From NCBI GenBank assembly GCA_946530505.1, contig CAMNAD010000109.1, forward strand, positions 1 to 5,305: a stretch of 5,305 nucleotides of DNA, written 5' to 3'. Under the pieces are notes generated by a model. It ran no database searches, was not told the origin of the DNA, and worked only from the letters and a program-made list of their open reading frames with translations. The position numbers and the translations under genes were made by a program. Numbering within the stretch: position 1 is the stretch's first letter; each line of letters begins with the position of its first letter. The DNA is from an uncultured Bacteroidales bacterium. GTDB lineage: Bacteria; Bacteroidota; Bacteroidia; Bacteroidales; UBA932. This document shows, in pieces, positions 1 through 5,305 of this stretch.

Positions 1-49
1 CGGGCGTGGCTGCCGCGGCAAGAGAGATCAGTAAGGTTAGTAGTTTCAT
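1..49 (-). CDS. 5' fragment of an exported protein of unknown function (signal peptide only)
   Basis: An ATG at 49-47 on the minus strand opens a frame that stays open to the left edge and reads MKLLTLLISLAAAATP. This is a short basic start (Lys2), a leucine-rich hydrophobic core and an Ala-rich end, as in a Sec signal peptide with possible cleavage in the AAAA/T region. No Cys is visible, so a lipoprotein cannot be claimed. The mature protein lies outside the window and its function cannot be inferred. Support for a real gene comes from the signal-peptide composition, the divergent position relative to the flavin reductase gene, and a TAnnTTTG box upstream at 98-91. The alternative is a chance short frame, but the amphiphilic pattern makes that less likely. 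Confidence 0.6.
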   Translation of the reverse strand, partial: MKLLTLLISLAAAATP

Positions 50-57
50 ATTATTGC

Positions 58-93
58 TTGTTCTTCGTGTCGAAGATGATTACAGAAGAACAA
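58..93. repeat. Inverted repeat with a nested hairpin in the divergent intergenic region
   Basis: TTGTTCTTC at 58-66 is the exact reverse complement of GAAGAACAA at 85-93, with an 18-nt spacer. Nested inside is a second stem, TCTTCG (62-67) and CGAAGA (71-76), around a 3-nt loop. The two pairings share bases 62-66 and so exclude each other. The right arm overlaps the candidate minus-strand -7 box (98-91). The nested hairpin lies about 12 nt upstream of the minus-strand ATG at 49. It could be an operator or a 5' leader structure for the partial gene; no regulator is identified. Confidence 0.45.
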
Positions 94-98
94 AGATA
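91..98 (-). promoter_or_regulatory. Candidate Bacteroidota -7 box for the leftward partial gene
   Basis: Read on the minus strand, 98-91 is TATCTTTG, an exact match to the Bacteroidota -7 consensus TAnnTTTG. It is 41 nt upstream of the ATG at 49, which would give a leader of roughly 35 nt. No TTTG-like -33 box is seen 19-21 bp further upstream, where the sequence is purine-rich, so this is a half-supported promoter that may need an activator or may be chance in an AT-rich stretch. Confidence 0.35.
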
Positions 99-126
99 AT
101 AATAATTTAACATAAGCCCTTCCCTT

Positions 127-158
127 CTTGCAAATCTCCCCTATTCCAATTAAATTTG
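127..158 (+). promoter_or_regulatory. Bacteroidota-type promoter for the flavin reductase gene
   Basis: TAAATTTG at 151-158 matches the TAnnTTTG -7 consensus exactly. A CTTG (-33-like, three of four bases of TTTG) at 127-130 lies 20 bp upstream, a normal spacing for the Bacteroidota primary sigma factor. Transcription would begin near 163-166, leaving a leader of only about 12 nt before the ATG at 177. The leader is A-rich (AAAACAGAACACAA) with no Shine-Dalgarno sequence, as is usual in this phylum. The promoter's position supports the ATG at 177 over the internal one at 267. Confidence 0.6.
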
Positions 159-176
159 CCATAAAACAGAACACAA

Positions 177-854
177 ATGAAACACATTGCATTCCTTGCA
201 GCGGTACTGGCCCTGGTAAGCCTTGCCAACTGCACGAACACAAACAAAAACAATCAAACAGATAATATGAGCAATACACCCATTCAGGAAGTGGCCGGAC
301 GCAAGAATTTCGGCCCAAATCACGCCCTCGTGACCACACCTCAGCCCTGCGTGATGATCGCTACCTGGGACAAAGACAAGAACCCCGACGTTATGATGGC
401 CGCCTGGGCAGGCCAGTACGATGCCAGGCAAATCGTCATCAGCCTTTCCAAGCATCAAACCACCGAAAACCTTGAACTCACTGGCGCGTTCACCGTCAGC
501 TTTGCCGACGAACGCACTGTCGCTCAGAGCGACTATCTCGGAATGGTCAGTGGCAAGAATGTGCCCGACAAAGTTGCCAAGGCCGGCTTTACCATCACTC
601 CCAGCCCCAACGTGGACGCCCCCATCATCAACGAGTATCCCCTCACCCTCGAGTGCAAGGTAATCAGTTTCGAGGATGGCTGCCTGATCGGAGAAGTAAT
701 CAACCAAAGTGCCGACAATAGCATCCTCAACGAATCCGGACAGGTGGACCTCGCCCTCCTCAAGCCCATCGTCTTTGACGCGGCCGGCGTATGCTACCGT
801 GCACTGGGCGACGTAGTCGGGAAGGCCTGGGGCGCAGGCAAGGAGATAAAGTAA
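177..854 (+). CDS. Flavin reductase family protein (FMN-binding split barrel) with a lipoprotein-like signal
   Basis: 225 residues. Residues about 45-220 read as a flavin reductase-like (flavoredoxin-type) split barrel: a strand with PCVMIATWD (57-65), then DVMMAAWAG (71-79) at the usual flavin phosphate region, AFTVSFA (104-110), SDYLGMVSGK (118-127), an EYPLTLECK strand (153-161), IGEV (171-174) and a C-terminal GKAWGAGKEIK. Family members bind FMN or FAD and often pass electrons from NAD(P)H or redox partners; the substrate here is unknown. Residues 1-18 form a signal peptide (Lys2, hydrophobic core 4-16) ending in LANC with Cys19, followed by an Asn/Thr-rich linker (20-33). Asn just before the Cys is an unusual lipobox residue, so lipidation is uncertain. 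Met31 (ATG at 267) could start a cytosolic form of normal family length, but the promoter at 127-158 favours Met1. Monocistronic by layout: it diverges from the partial gene on the left and converges on rlmI. Confidence 0.9.
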   Translation: MKHIAFLAAVLALVSLANCTNTNKNNQTDNMSNTPIQEVAGRKNFGPNHALVTTPQPCVMIATWDKDKNPDVMMAAWAGQYDARQIVISLSKHQTTENLELTGAFTVSFADERTVAQSDYLGMVSGKNVPDKVAKAGFTITPSPNVDAPIINEYPLTLECKVISFEDGCLIGEVINQSADNSILNESGQVDLALLKPIVFDAAGVCYRALGDVVGKAWGAGKEIK

Positions 855-870
855 ATTACTCTACGTAGAG
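851..870. other. Tail-to-tail gene junction with two adjacent palindromes
   Basis: The flavin reductase TAA (852-854) and the rlmI TAA (858-856 on the minus strand) are separated by one base, 855. The junction reads GTAA-A-TTAC (851-859) and runs into a perfect 12-bp palindrome CTCTACGTAGAG (859-870), which lies in the last rlmI codons. Neither looks like a strong intrinsic terminator: stems are short and there is no GC-rich stem with a U-tract. Any terminator for either transcript must lie inside the opposing gene, or the two 3' ends overlap as antisense RNA. Confidence 0.4.
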
Positions 871-2049
871 CAGCAGCCCCTTGAGGTATTCCCCTTCCGG
901 GTGGTAGATATTGACCGCGTGATCGGCCGGCTGGTTCAGCCGGTCGATTATTCTTACACGGCGTCCGGTGCTGGCTGCGGCGGAGAATACCGCCAGGGCA
1001 AAGGCCTCCTTGTCCACTACCTGCGAGCAGGAGAAGGTGAATACGAAGCCGCCCGGAGCAACTTTCTCGATTGCACGGGCATTCAGCCTCTGATATGCGC
1101 GCAGGGCGTTCCTCAGGGCCCCGCGATGCTTTGCGAATGCCGGAGGATCCACGATTATCAGATCGTATCTGCCATCTTCCACGGCCGCAAGATGCTCTAT
1201 GGCATCGGCACAGTATGATGTATGTTGATCGGCACTGAATCCGTTCAAGGCAATGTTACGGTCCACCATTGCCATAGCCTTTGCAGAACTGTCAACCGAG
1301 TCCACATGCACCGCTCCCCCGCCGAGGGCATAGACCGAGAATCCTCCGGTGTAGCAGAAGAGGTTCAGCACATTGCGGCCGCGGGCATAGCGTTCCACCA
1401 GGGCGCGGTTCTCGCGCTGGTCGAGGAAGAATCCGGTCTTTTGGCCTTCGGTCCAGTTTACGAGGAATCTGTGGCCGTTTTCGAGCACCGTCTGCTCACC
1501 AGCCTCAAATCCGGGAGCATGCCAGATGTAACCGTCCACGAGCTCCAGCCCGGCCTTGAAGGGCGCGGTGCCGCTGCTCTTGTCGTAAACAGCCTTCAAG
1601 GCCTCGCCGTACACGGCCTTCAGCGCTTCGCATATCTGGTTCTTGGCGCGGAACATACCCACGGAATGGGCCTGCAGCACGCACACGCCGTTGTAGTAAT
1701 CTATAATCAGACCTGGAAGACCGTCGCCCTCTCCGTGCACCAGTCGATAGCAGGTGGTCTTTGCGGAATCCACCAGCCCAATGGCCTTGCGGGCCTCGAA
1801 TGCAGAGCGAAGCGATTCTTCCCAGAATGTGGGAGAAGCAGGGTCCCCGTCGAAAGAGAGAATGCGCACCGCGATCGAGCCTATCTGCCAGTGCCCGGAG
1901 GCCAGATAATCGCCTTCGGCTGAATAAACGGCTACGATGTCGCCTTCGGCAGGACTGCCTGCCACCTGCGCTACTGCTCCGGAGAACACCCAGGGATGGA
2001 AGCGGCGTACGGATTCGTCACGCCCCTTTTTCAGGTACACCTTTATCAT
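856..2049 (-). CDS. rlmI: 23S rRNA (cytosine-5) methyltransferase RlmI-type, class I SAM-dependent
   Basis: 397 residues, close to the family's usual length. RlmI methylates C1962 (E. coli numbering) of 23S rRNA at C5 using S-adenosylmethionine, in the cytoplasm. Residues about 1-70 form the N-terminal PUA domain (LKKGR at 6-10, HPWVFSGA at 18-25). A central domain follows, with the conserved GQKTGFFLDQR at 202-212. The Rossmann methyltransferase domain has SAM motif I NLFCYTGGFSVYA (229-241), acidic residues around Asp250-Asp253, motif IV DPPAFAK (301-307) and motif VI FSCSQ (339-343). Cys341 is the expected catalytic nucleophile, as in the single-cysteine RlmI family. The start is fixed because the PUA first strand begins right at Met1. 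It overlaps the upstream exonuclease gene by 32 bp, so translation is probably coupled. Residues 140-155 contain a near-repeat of EALKAVY; total length is normal, so function is probably unaffected. Confidence 0.93.
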   Translation of the reverse strand: MIKVYLKKGRDESVRRFHPWVFSGAVAQVAGSPAEGDIVAVYSAEGDYLASGHWQIGSIAVRILSFDGDPASPTFWEESLRSAFEARKAIGLVDSAKTTCYRLVHGEGDGLPGLIIDYYNGVCVLQAHSVGMFRAKNQICEALKAVYGEALKAVYDKSSGTAPFKAGLELVDGYIWHAPGFEAGEQTVLENGHRFLVNWTEGQKTGFFLDQRENRALVERYARGRNVLNLFCYTGGFSVYALGGGAVHVDSVDSSAKAMAMVDRNIALNGFSADQHTSYCADAIEHLAAVEDGRYDLIIVDPPAFAKHRGALRNALRAYQRLNARAIEKVAPGGFVFTFSCSQVVDKEAFALAVFSAAASTGRRVRIIDRLNQPADHAVNIYHPEGEYLKGLLLYVE

Positions 2050-2806
2050 TGCTCTTCTTTTTCTTGTTACGGTAGTATCTGCGCTTGCGCGCTGCTGCTT
2101 GTCTGGACTTTTCCGCCGCTATCCTTTCCTCTTTCTCTTTGCGCTTGCGTTCGGCGGCCTCCGGGTCGCGTATCGCCAGCGGCTGCTGCTCGGGAGGCAG
2201 TATCTCTTCCGGCTTAAGCGGATGCTTTTCGCAGGTCTGGAGCTTTAGGTACATCTCCCGGCAAATCCATGCATCGGTCGCAGCATACATCTGCTGATGC
2301 TCGTTCAGAGTTTCCGCCTCCCAGTTTGAGAGCTGCTGGCTCTTGGAGATGCGCACGCCCAGGATATTCGCGGCCATCTTCTTGACGCTCTTGTCCCTTA
2401 TACCCCATTCCCAAACCATCTTCTGCAGGTCCAGGAAGCCTCTCGGCTCGAACTCGCGGTAGCGTTGGAGCCCCCGTACGTCGTCGAGAGCAGCTGCACC
2501 GACTTTGATAATGTTGGGGTTCGAGAGTATGGAGCAGATTCGTCCGCGCATACCGAGCTTCTGAATGCGGAAAAGAAAGGCCTGGTCCGGCCCGGAAAGT
2601 TGCAGGAGTGCTACTCCGTTATGATGCTGGCCGGGCGAAAAGACAGGCTTGGTCTCGGTATCGAAGCCTATGACGGCCTGTTTCTTGAGGTAAGCTATAG
2701 CCCGGGAGAAATCCCATCCGGGATGGCTGATGACGTGTATCTGCCCCGGAAATCTCGCAAGGTCCAACTTCTCTATTTCTTCGGGGGTGACGGTTAATTT
2801 GAACAT
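2018..2806 (-). CDS. RNase D-like 3'-5' exonuclease (DnaQ-like/DEDDy fold) with basic C-terminal tail
   Basis: 262 residues. The exonuclease domain spans about residues 25-192 with all DEDDy motifs: Exo I FDTET (Asp49, Glu51), Exo II GAAALDD (Asp108 or Asp109), Exo III YAATD (Tyr174, Asp178). The LSNWE segment (159-163) is typical of the RNase D/WRN-exonuclease group. These enzymes use two metal ions to remove nucleotides from the 3' ends of RNA or DNA; in this small bacterial subfamily RNA is the likelier substrate, but this is inference. There is no HRDC domain, unlike E. coli RNase D. Residues about 214-255 are a Lys/Arg/Glu-rich tail ending in a KKKKS run, possibly for RNA or ribosome binding. 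Its ATG shares one base with the preceding gene's stop (TAATG, 2808-2804), and its 3' end overlaps rlmI by 32 bp. Pairing with an rRNA methyltransferase hints at rRNA maturation. Confidence 0.88.
   Translation of the reverse strand: MFKLTVTPEEIEKLDLARFPGQIHVISHPGWDFSRAIAYLKKQAVIGFDTETKPVFSPGQHHNGVALLQLSGPDQAFLFRIQKLGMRGRICSILSNPNIIKVGAAALDDVRGLQRYREFEPRGFLDLQKMVWEWGIRDKSVKKMAANILGVRISKSQQLSNWEAETLNEHQQMYAATDAWICREMYLKLQTCEKHPLKPEEILPPEQQPLAIRDPEAAERKRKEKEERIAAEKSRQAAARKRRYYRNKKKKSNDKGVPEKGA
2050..2065 (-). promoter_or_regulatory. Purine-rich translation-start region of rlmI inside the exonuclease gene
   Basis: Read on the minus strand, 2065-2050 is AAGAAAAAGAAGAGCA, immediately before the rlmI ATG. 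It carries A-rich and weakly Shine-Dalgarno-like (AGAAG) features. The same bases encode the Lys-rich end of the exonuclease, so one stretch serves as both a basic protein tail and the rlmI initiation region. This supports the 2049 start and suggests ribosomes finishing the exonuclease help start rlmI. The assignment is from inspection only. Confidence 0.4.
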
Positions 2807-3939
2807 TAATTACTTGTAGGGATGTATCTTTCGTTGTACTGCAGCAGCATAAATTCCTTTTCAATGCCTTCTTTGGTAATGAGCATATAGTCGAGCTGCC
2901 GTGGTTGGGAAATAAAATGCGTGAACAGGTTCGAGCCGCGCAGGATGGAATATGTCGCAGCGCAGATCCTGCTCTTGGAATCGATGATGCGGAAAGCAGG
3001 CGAAATGAGGTTGCCGTATGTCAGCGACTCGGCGTTCATTACGGAGGTTATTCGTGCCAGTGATTCGTTGAAAACAGTCAGGTCCACATCCATATCGTCG
3101 ATTAGTATCGCGTCCATGGGGCGGCTGATGCCAAGCTCGGAATAACGGTCGAGGAACGAAAGGAGAGGATCCTCCCCTTCCGGCACCTTGAAGCCTACAC
3201 ACAGCACGCTGTCAATGCCGGCCTTGGCGGCCTTGGTCTTGATGTAGGGGCCGTACAGGTCGACAGGGGCATTCCCGGCAAGCACGCCTACGGTGAGTAT
3301 ATCCTTGCCCTTGTTTGCATTGACCGCCTCTTCGCTGATGAGTTCCATAGGCGAAATGACGGGCAGATTGCAACCCAGTGCATTGAAAAGCGAATCCACG
3401 TCATAATGGCCGTACTGTGTCATACAGGCGGATCCGAGAATGACGAGCTTGGCGAGGGGCTTCTTTCCCATTCCGCTGCGGTCGTAGGGACTCACGTAGC
3501 AGAGCGTATCCATCGATGCGAGCACATTGCGGGCTGTCAGCTCGCGAAGGTCGTCAAGGCGGCCGTCGTTGATCATCTCGCCGAAATTGGAAAAGTTCGC
3601 AACGGTACAGAAGGTCTCTCCTGCAAAGTCCTTTAGCCCGTCAGGCCGTGAGGAGCCGTCGACGTTGTCGTAGGCATCGCAGCCGGTAAGCACCGATGCG
3701 ATGGCTTGAGTGCGCTTTCTGGAGCCAAAGATGAAAATGGCCTTGGACGCATCGGCAGGATTATAGCCTGCAACCAGCTTATGTTCGGCAGAATTGCTGT
3801 CGCCGATGATCTCGGATACATAGTGCACAGGCGATTCGGCGAAAACCACGCCCTTTCCGTCCTTAAGTGTAAAGAACAGAACGGCCCCCGCAGCCAGCAG
3901 AACCGCGATGACTATGGATATTGTGAGTTTCTTTTTCAT
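2806..3939 (-). CDS. Membrane-anchored protein of unknown function, possibly racemase-like fold
   Basis: 377 residues; I do not recognise a named family. The N-terminus (KKK then a hydrophobic run about 5-24) is a membrane anchor or uncleaved signal; a cut after VFA (32-34) is possible, and there is no lipobox Cys. The rest appears soluble alpha/beta and extracytoplasmic. Alternating strands and helices are visible: KAIFIFG (66-72), KLVILGSACMTQYGH (164-178), LPVISPMELI (192-201), ILTVGVLAGNAPVDLYG (214-230), DAILIDDMD (276-284). This order resembles Asp/Glu racemases, with Cys172-Met-Thr in place of Cys-Asn-Thr and a GVLA strand with a following Tyr, but the second Cys-Thr-His site reads as an Asp cluster. 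A two-lobed periplasmic binding protein is an alternative. It lies 36 nt after the aldo/keto reductase gene and shares one base with the exonuclease ATG, so it is co-transcribed. The ORF is intact with composition like its neighbours. Confidence 0.8.
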   Translation of the reverse strand: MKKKLTISIVIAVLLAAGAVLFFTLKDGKGVVFAESPVHYVSEIIGDSNSAEHKLVAGYNPADASKAIFIFGSRKRTQAIASVLTGCDAYDNVDGSSRPDGLKDFAGETFCTVANFSNFGEMINDGRLDDLRELTARNVLASMDTLCYVSPYDRSGMGKKPLAKLVILGSACMTQYGHYDVDSLFNALGCNLPVISPMELISEEAVNANKGKDILTVGVLAGNAPVDLYGPYIKTKAAKAGIDSVLCVGFKVPEGEDPLLSFLDRYSELGISRPMDAILIDDMDVDLTVFNESLARITSVMNAESLTYGNLISPAFRIIDSKSRICAATYSILRGSNLFTHFISQPRQLDYMLITKEGIEKEFMLLQYNERYIPTSN

Positions 3940-3975
3940 CGTACTGTCTTTTCAAAGCGCGAATTTACGCATTTT

Positions 3976-5305
3976 TTACAATATACCCTGCTTGAGTTTT
4001 TCGACGTACTGGTCGATGCGGTGGAGTTCTGTGGGAATGGCGATGCTCTGGGGGCAGTGCATGAGGCACTGGCCGCATCCTATGCAGTGGTCTGCCTGAC
4101 GGACGGTGGGAATTGCCTTGTCGTAACTCGAGAGGTAGGCATTGCGCAGTTTGCGGTAGTTCTTCTGCGCTGTGCTTTGGGCGAAACTGCCGTTGGTAAC
4201 AGAAGTGTTGTAGTGCTTGAAAATGCCAGGGATATCTATTCCCCAAGGGCAGGGCATACAGTATTTGCAGTCGGTGCAGTTTACCAGGGGGAACTCCTTC
4301 ATCTGCACTGCCATTTCCTCCATGAAAACGAGTTCTTCCGCCGTCAGAGGCACGAAGTTCTCGAAGGTCTTAAGGTTGTCCAACAAAGGATCCATCGAAG
4401 TCATGCCGCTGAGGATGCACATGACTCCGGGATAGGTTCCGCAGAAGCGGAAGGCCCAGGATGCCACCGACTTGTCGGGCTCTCGCATTTTCATCTGGCG
4501 GGAAATGCCCACCGGGACGTTGGCGAGACGCCCTCCTAGCAGGGGTTCCATTATTATCACGGGGATGCCTCTCTTCTCCAGTTCGGCATAGAGATAGTCT
4601 GCGTTCACGTTGCGCACGCCGTCAGCATGTTTCCAGTCGACGTAGTTCATCTCTATCTGGCAGAAATCCCACTTGAACTCGCCGCTGTCGTGCATCTGCA
4701 TGAAAGAATCGAAGGCTTCCTTGCCGCCGTGGAACGAGAAGCCAAGGTTGCGTATGCGGCCTTTCTCCTTCTCCTTGAGGAGGAAGTCCATCATGCCGTT
4801 GTCGACGTACCTGGCCTGGAACGCGCGACGGCCTCCCATGCCGATCGCGTGCAGGAGGTAGTAGTCGAAGTAATCGGTCTTCATTTCCTTGAAGGAGTCC
4901 TCATACATCTTGATGGACGCTTCCATGCTGTGGTCGCCGAAGTTGGAGAGTTTGGTGGCAATGAAGTAACTGCTGCGCGGGTGGCGGCTGAGGGCTTCTC
5001 CCGCTGCGCGCTCCGAAAGGCCCTGCAGGTATGCAGGCGAAGTGTCGAAGTAGTTCACACCGTGCTCGAGCGCATAGTCCACCATCTCGTTCACGGCTTC
5101 TTGGTCGATTATGTCGTTGCCGGCCGCATCCTTGATCATAGGCCAGCGCATACATCCGAATCCCAGCAGGGAAACCTTGTCGCCGTTGACGGGGTTTTCG
5201 CGCATTACCATCTGCCCGGTGGTATATTGGGGCTGAACCTTTCTGGGCGCACATCCTGCCGCCATCATTCCGAGTCCGGCCGCGCCGGTGCCCGATATCT
5301 TAAGG
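3976..5305 (-). CDS. Aldo/keto reductase with C-terminal 4Fe-4S ferredoxin domain, probable Tat lipoprotein (5' end outside window)
   Basis: Residues are numbered from the Met at 5268. The reading frame continues without a stop to the right edge, giving LKISGTGAAGLG before that Met. This matches the end of an (S)RRxFLK Tat signal, followed by MMAAGC with a lipobox Cys6, so 5268 is not the true start. Residues about 30-310 form an NAD(P)H-dependent aldo/keto reductase TIM barrel with the tetrad Asp75 and Tyr80 (FDTSPAY), Lys106 (ATKL) and His140 (YLLH). NAD(P)H binding is expected from EPLLGGRL (241-248) and the C-terminal barrel end. The C-terminal domain (about 325-415) has two cysteine clusters, CxxCxxCxxCP (331-341) and CxxCxxCxxxCP (395-406), for probably two 4Fe-4S clusters. 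Tat export suits a protein folded with its cofactors in the cytoplasm. The substrate is unknown. It is first of the four visible cluster genes; a 36-nt gap without a clear terminator precedes the next gene. Confidence 0.92.
   Translation of the reverse strand, partial: LKISGTGAAGLGMMAAGCAPRKVQPQYTTGQMVMRENPVNGDKVSLLGFGCMRWPMIKDAAGNDIIDQEAVNEMVDYALEHGVNYFDTSPAYLQGLSERAAGEALSRHPRSSYFIATKLSNFGDHSMEASIKMYEDSFKEMKTDYFDYYLLHAIGMGGRRAFQARYVDNGMMDFLLKEKEKGRIRNLGFSFHGGKEAFDSFMQMHDSGEFKWDFCQIEMNYVDWKHADGVRNVNADYLYAELEKRGIPVIIMEPLLGGRLANVPVGISRQMKMREPDKSVASWAFRFCGTYPGVMCILSGMTSMDPLLDNLKTFENFVPLTAEELVFMEEMAVQMKEFPLVNCTDCKYCMPCPWGIDIPGIFKHYNTSVTNGSFAQSTAQKNYRKLRNAYLSSYDKAIPTVRQADHCIGCGQCLMHCPQSIAIPTELHRIDQYVEKLKQGIL

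Noticed and set aside
150..707. Minus-strand open frame (185 codons) opposite the flavin reductase
   Set aside because: It is antisense to a recognisable split-barrel protein and runs through the promoter of that gene; no domain is seen in it.
859..870. CTCTACGTAGAG as an intrinsic terminator
   Set aside because: Without a loop it can form only about a 4-bp stem in RNA, and no U-tract follows on either strand; kept only as a palindrome note.
1222..1923. Long plus-strand open frame (233 codons) opposite rlmI
   Set aside because: It is fully antisense to a strongly supported RlmI gene, has no recognisable domain or signal, and is explained by the open antisense frame common in moderately GC-rich genes.
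3940..3975. Possible internal promoter between the reductase and the 377-residue protein gene
   Set aside because: TAAATTCG (3967-3960 on the minus strand) resembles TAnnTTTG with one mismatch, but there is no -33 box at the right distance and the gap is only 36 bp, so operon read-through is the simpler view.
3706..4539. Plus-strand open frame (277 codons) spanning the ends of two minus-strand genes
   Set aside because: It runs antisense across the unknown gene, the 36-bp gap and the reductase Fe-S domain. Its translation is low-complexity in style with scattered Cys and His, and the minus-strand reading has clear motifs.
1..5305. Mobile element, CRISPR array, tRNA/rRNA or defence system
   Set aside because: No transposase or integrase motifs, no repeated spacer pattern, no tRNA-like cloverleaf noticed, and the genes fill nearly all the window with ordinary families apart from one unknown.

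Overview
The window looks like part of a chromosome from a Bacteroidota bacterium, probably order Bacteroidales. The protein types fit, starts lack good Shine-Dalgarno sequences and have A-rich leaders instead, and the one convincing promoter matches the Bacteroidota form (TTG-type -33 box and TAnnTTTG -7 box). Base composition is moderately GC-rich by eye. A Rikenellaceae/Alistipes-like source would fit, but this cannot be settled from the sequence alone.

Layout, left to right. Positions 1-49 hold the first 16 codons of a minus-strand gene that runs off the left edge; only its signal peptide is visible. Positions 50-176 are a divergent regulatory region with a good plus-strand promoter, a weaker minus-strand -7 box and a 9-bp inverted repeat. 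Positions 177-854 encode a flavin reductase (FMN-binding split barrel) that unusually carries a lipoprotein-like signal peptide. Everything from 856 to the right edge is a tightly packed minus-strand gene cluster. In transcription order it contains: an aldo/keto reductase with a C-terminal 4Fe-4S domain and the end of what looks like a Tat lipoprotein signal (its start lies beyond the right edge); an unrecognised membrane-anchored 377-residue protein; an RNase D-like 3'-5' exonuclease with a basic tail; and RlmI, the 23S rRNA m5C methyltransferase. Gaps in the cluster are 36 bp, then a 1-nt overlap, then a 32-bp overlap, so co-transcription and translational coupling are likely. The cluster meets the flavin reductase gene tail to tail with a single base between the two stop codons.

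Two themes can be inferred. The last two cluster genes are an RNA-processing/modification pair (exonuclease plus rRNA methyltransferase). The aldo/keto reductase, the 377-residue protein and the convergent flavin reductase all appear to be exported or membrane-anchored, which suggests extracytoplasmic redox or small-molecule work. The least explained item is the 377-residue protein. Its layout and spacing resemble the Asp/Glu racemase superfamily with the second catalytic cysteine lost; this is a hypothesis from reading, not a search result. No mobile element, CRISPR array, RNA gene or clear new multi-gene system was found.
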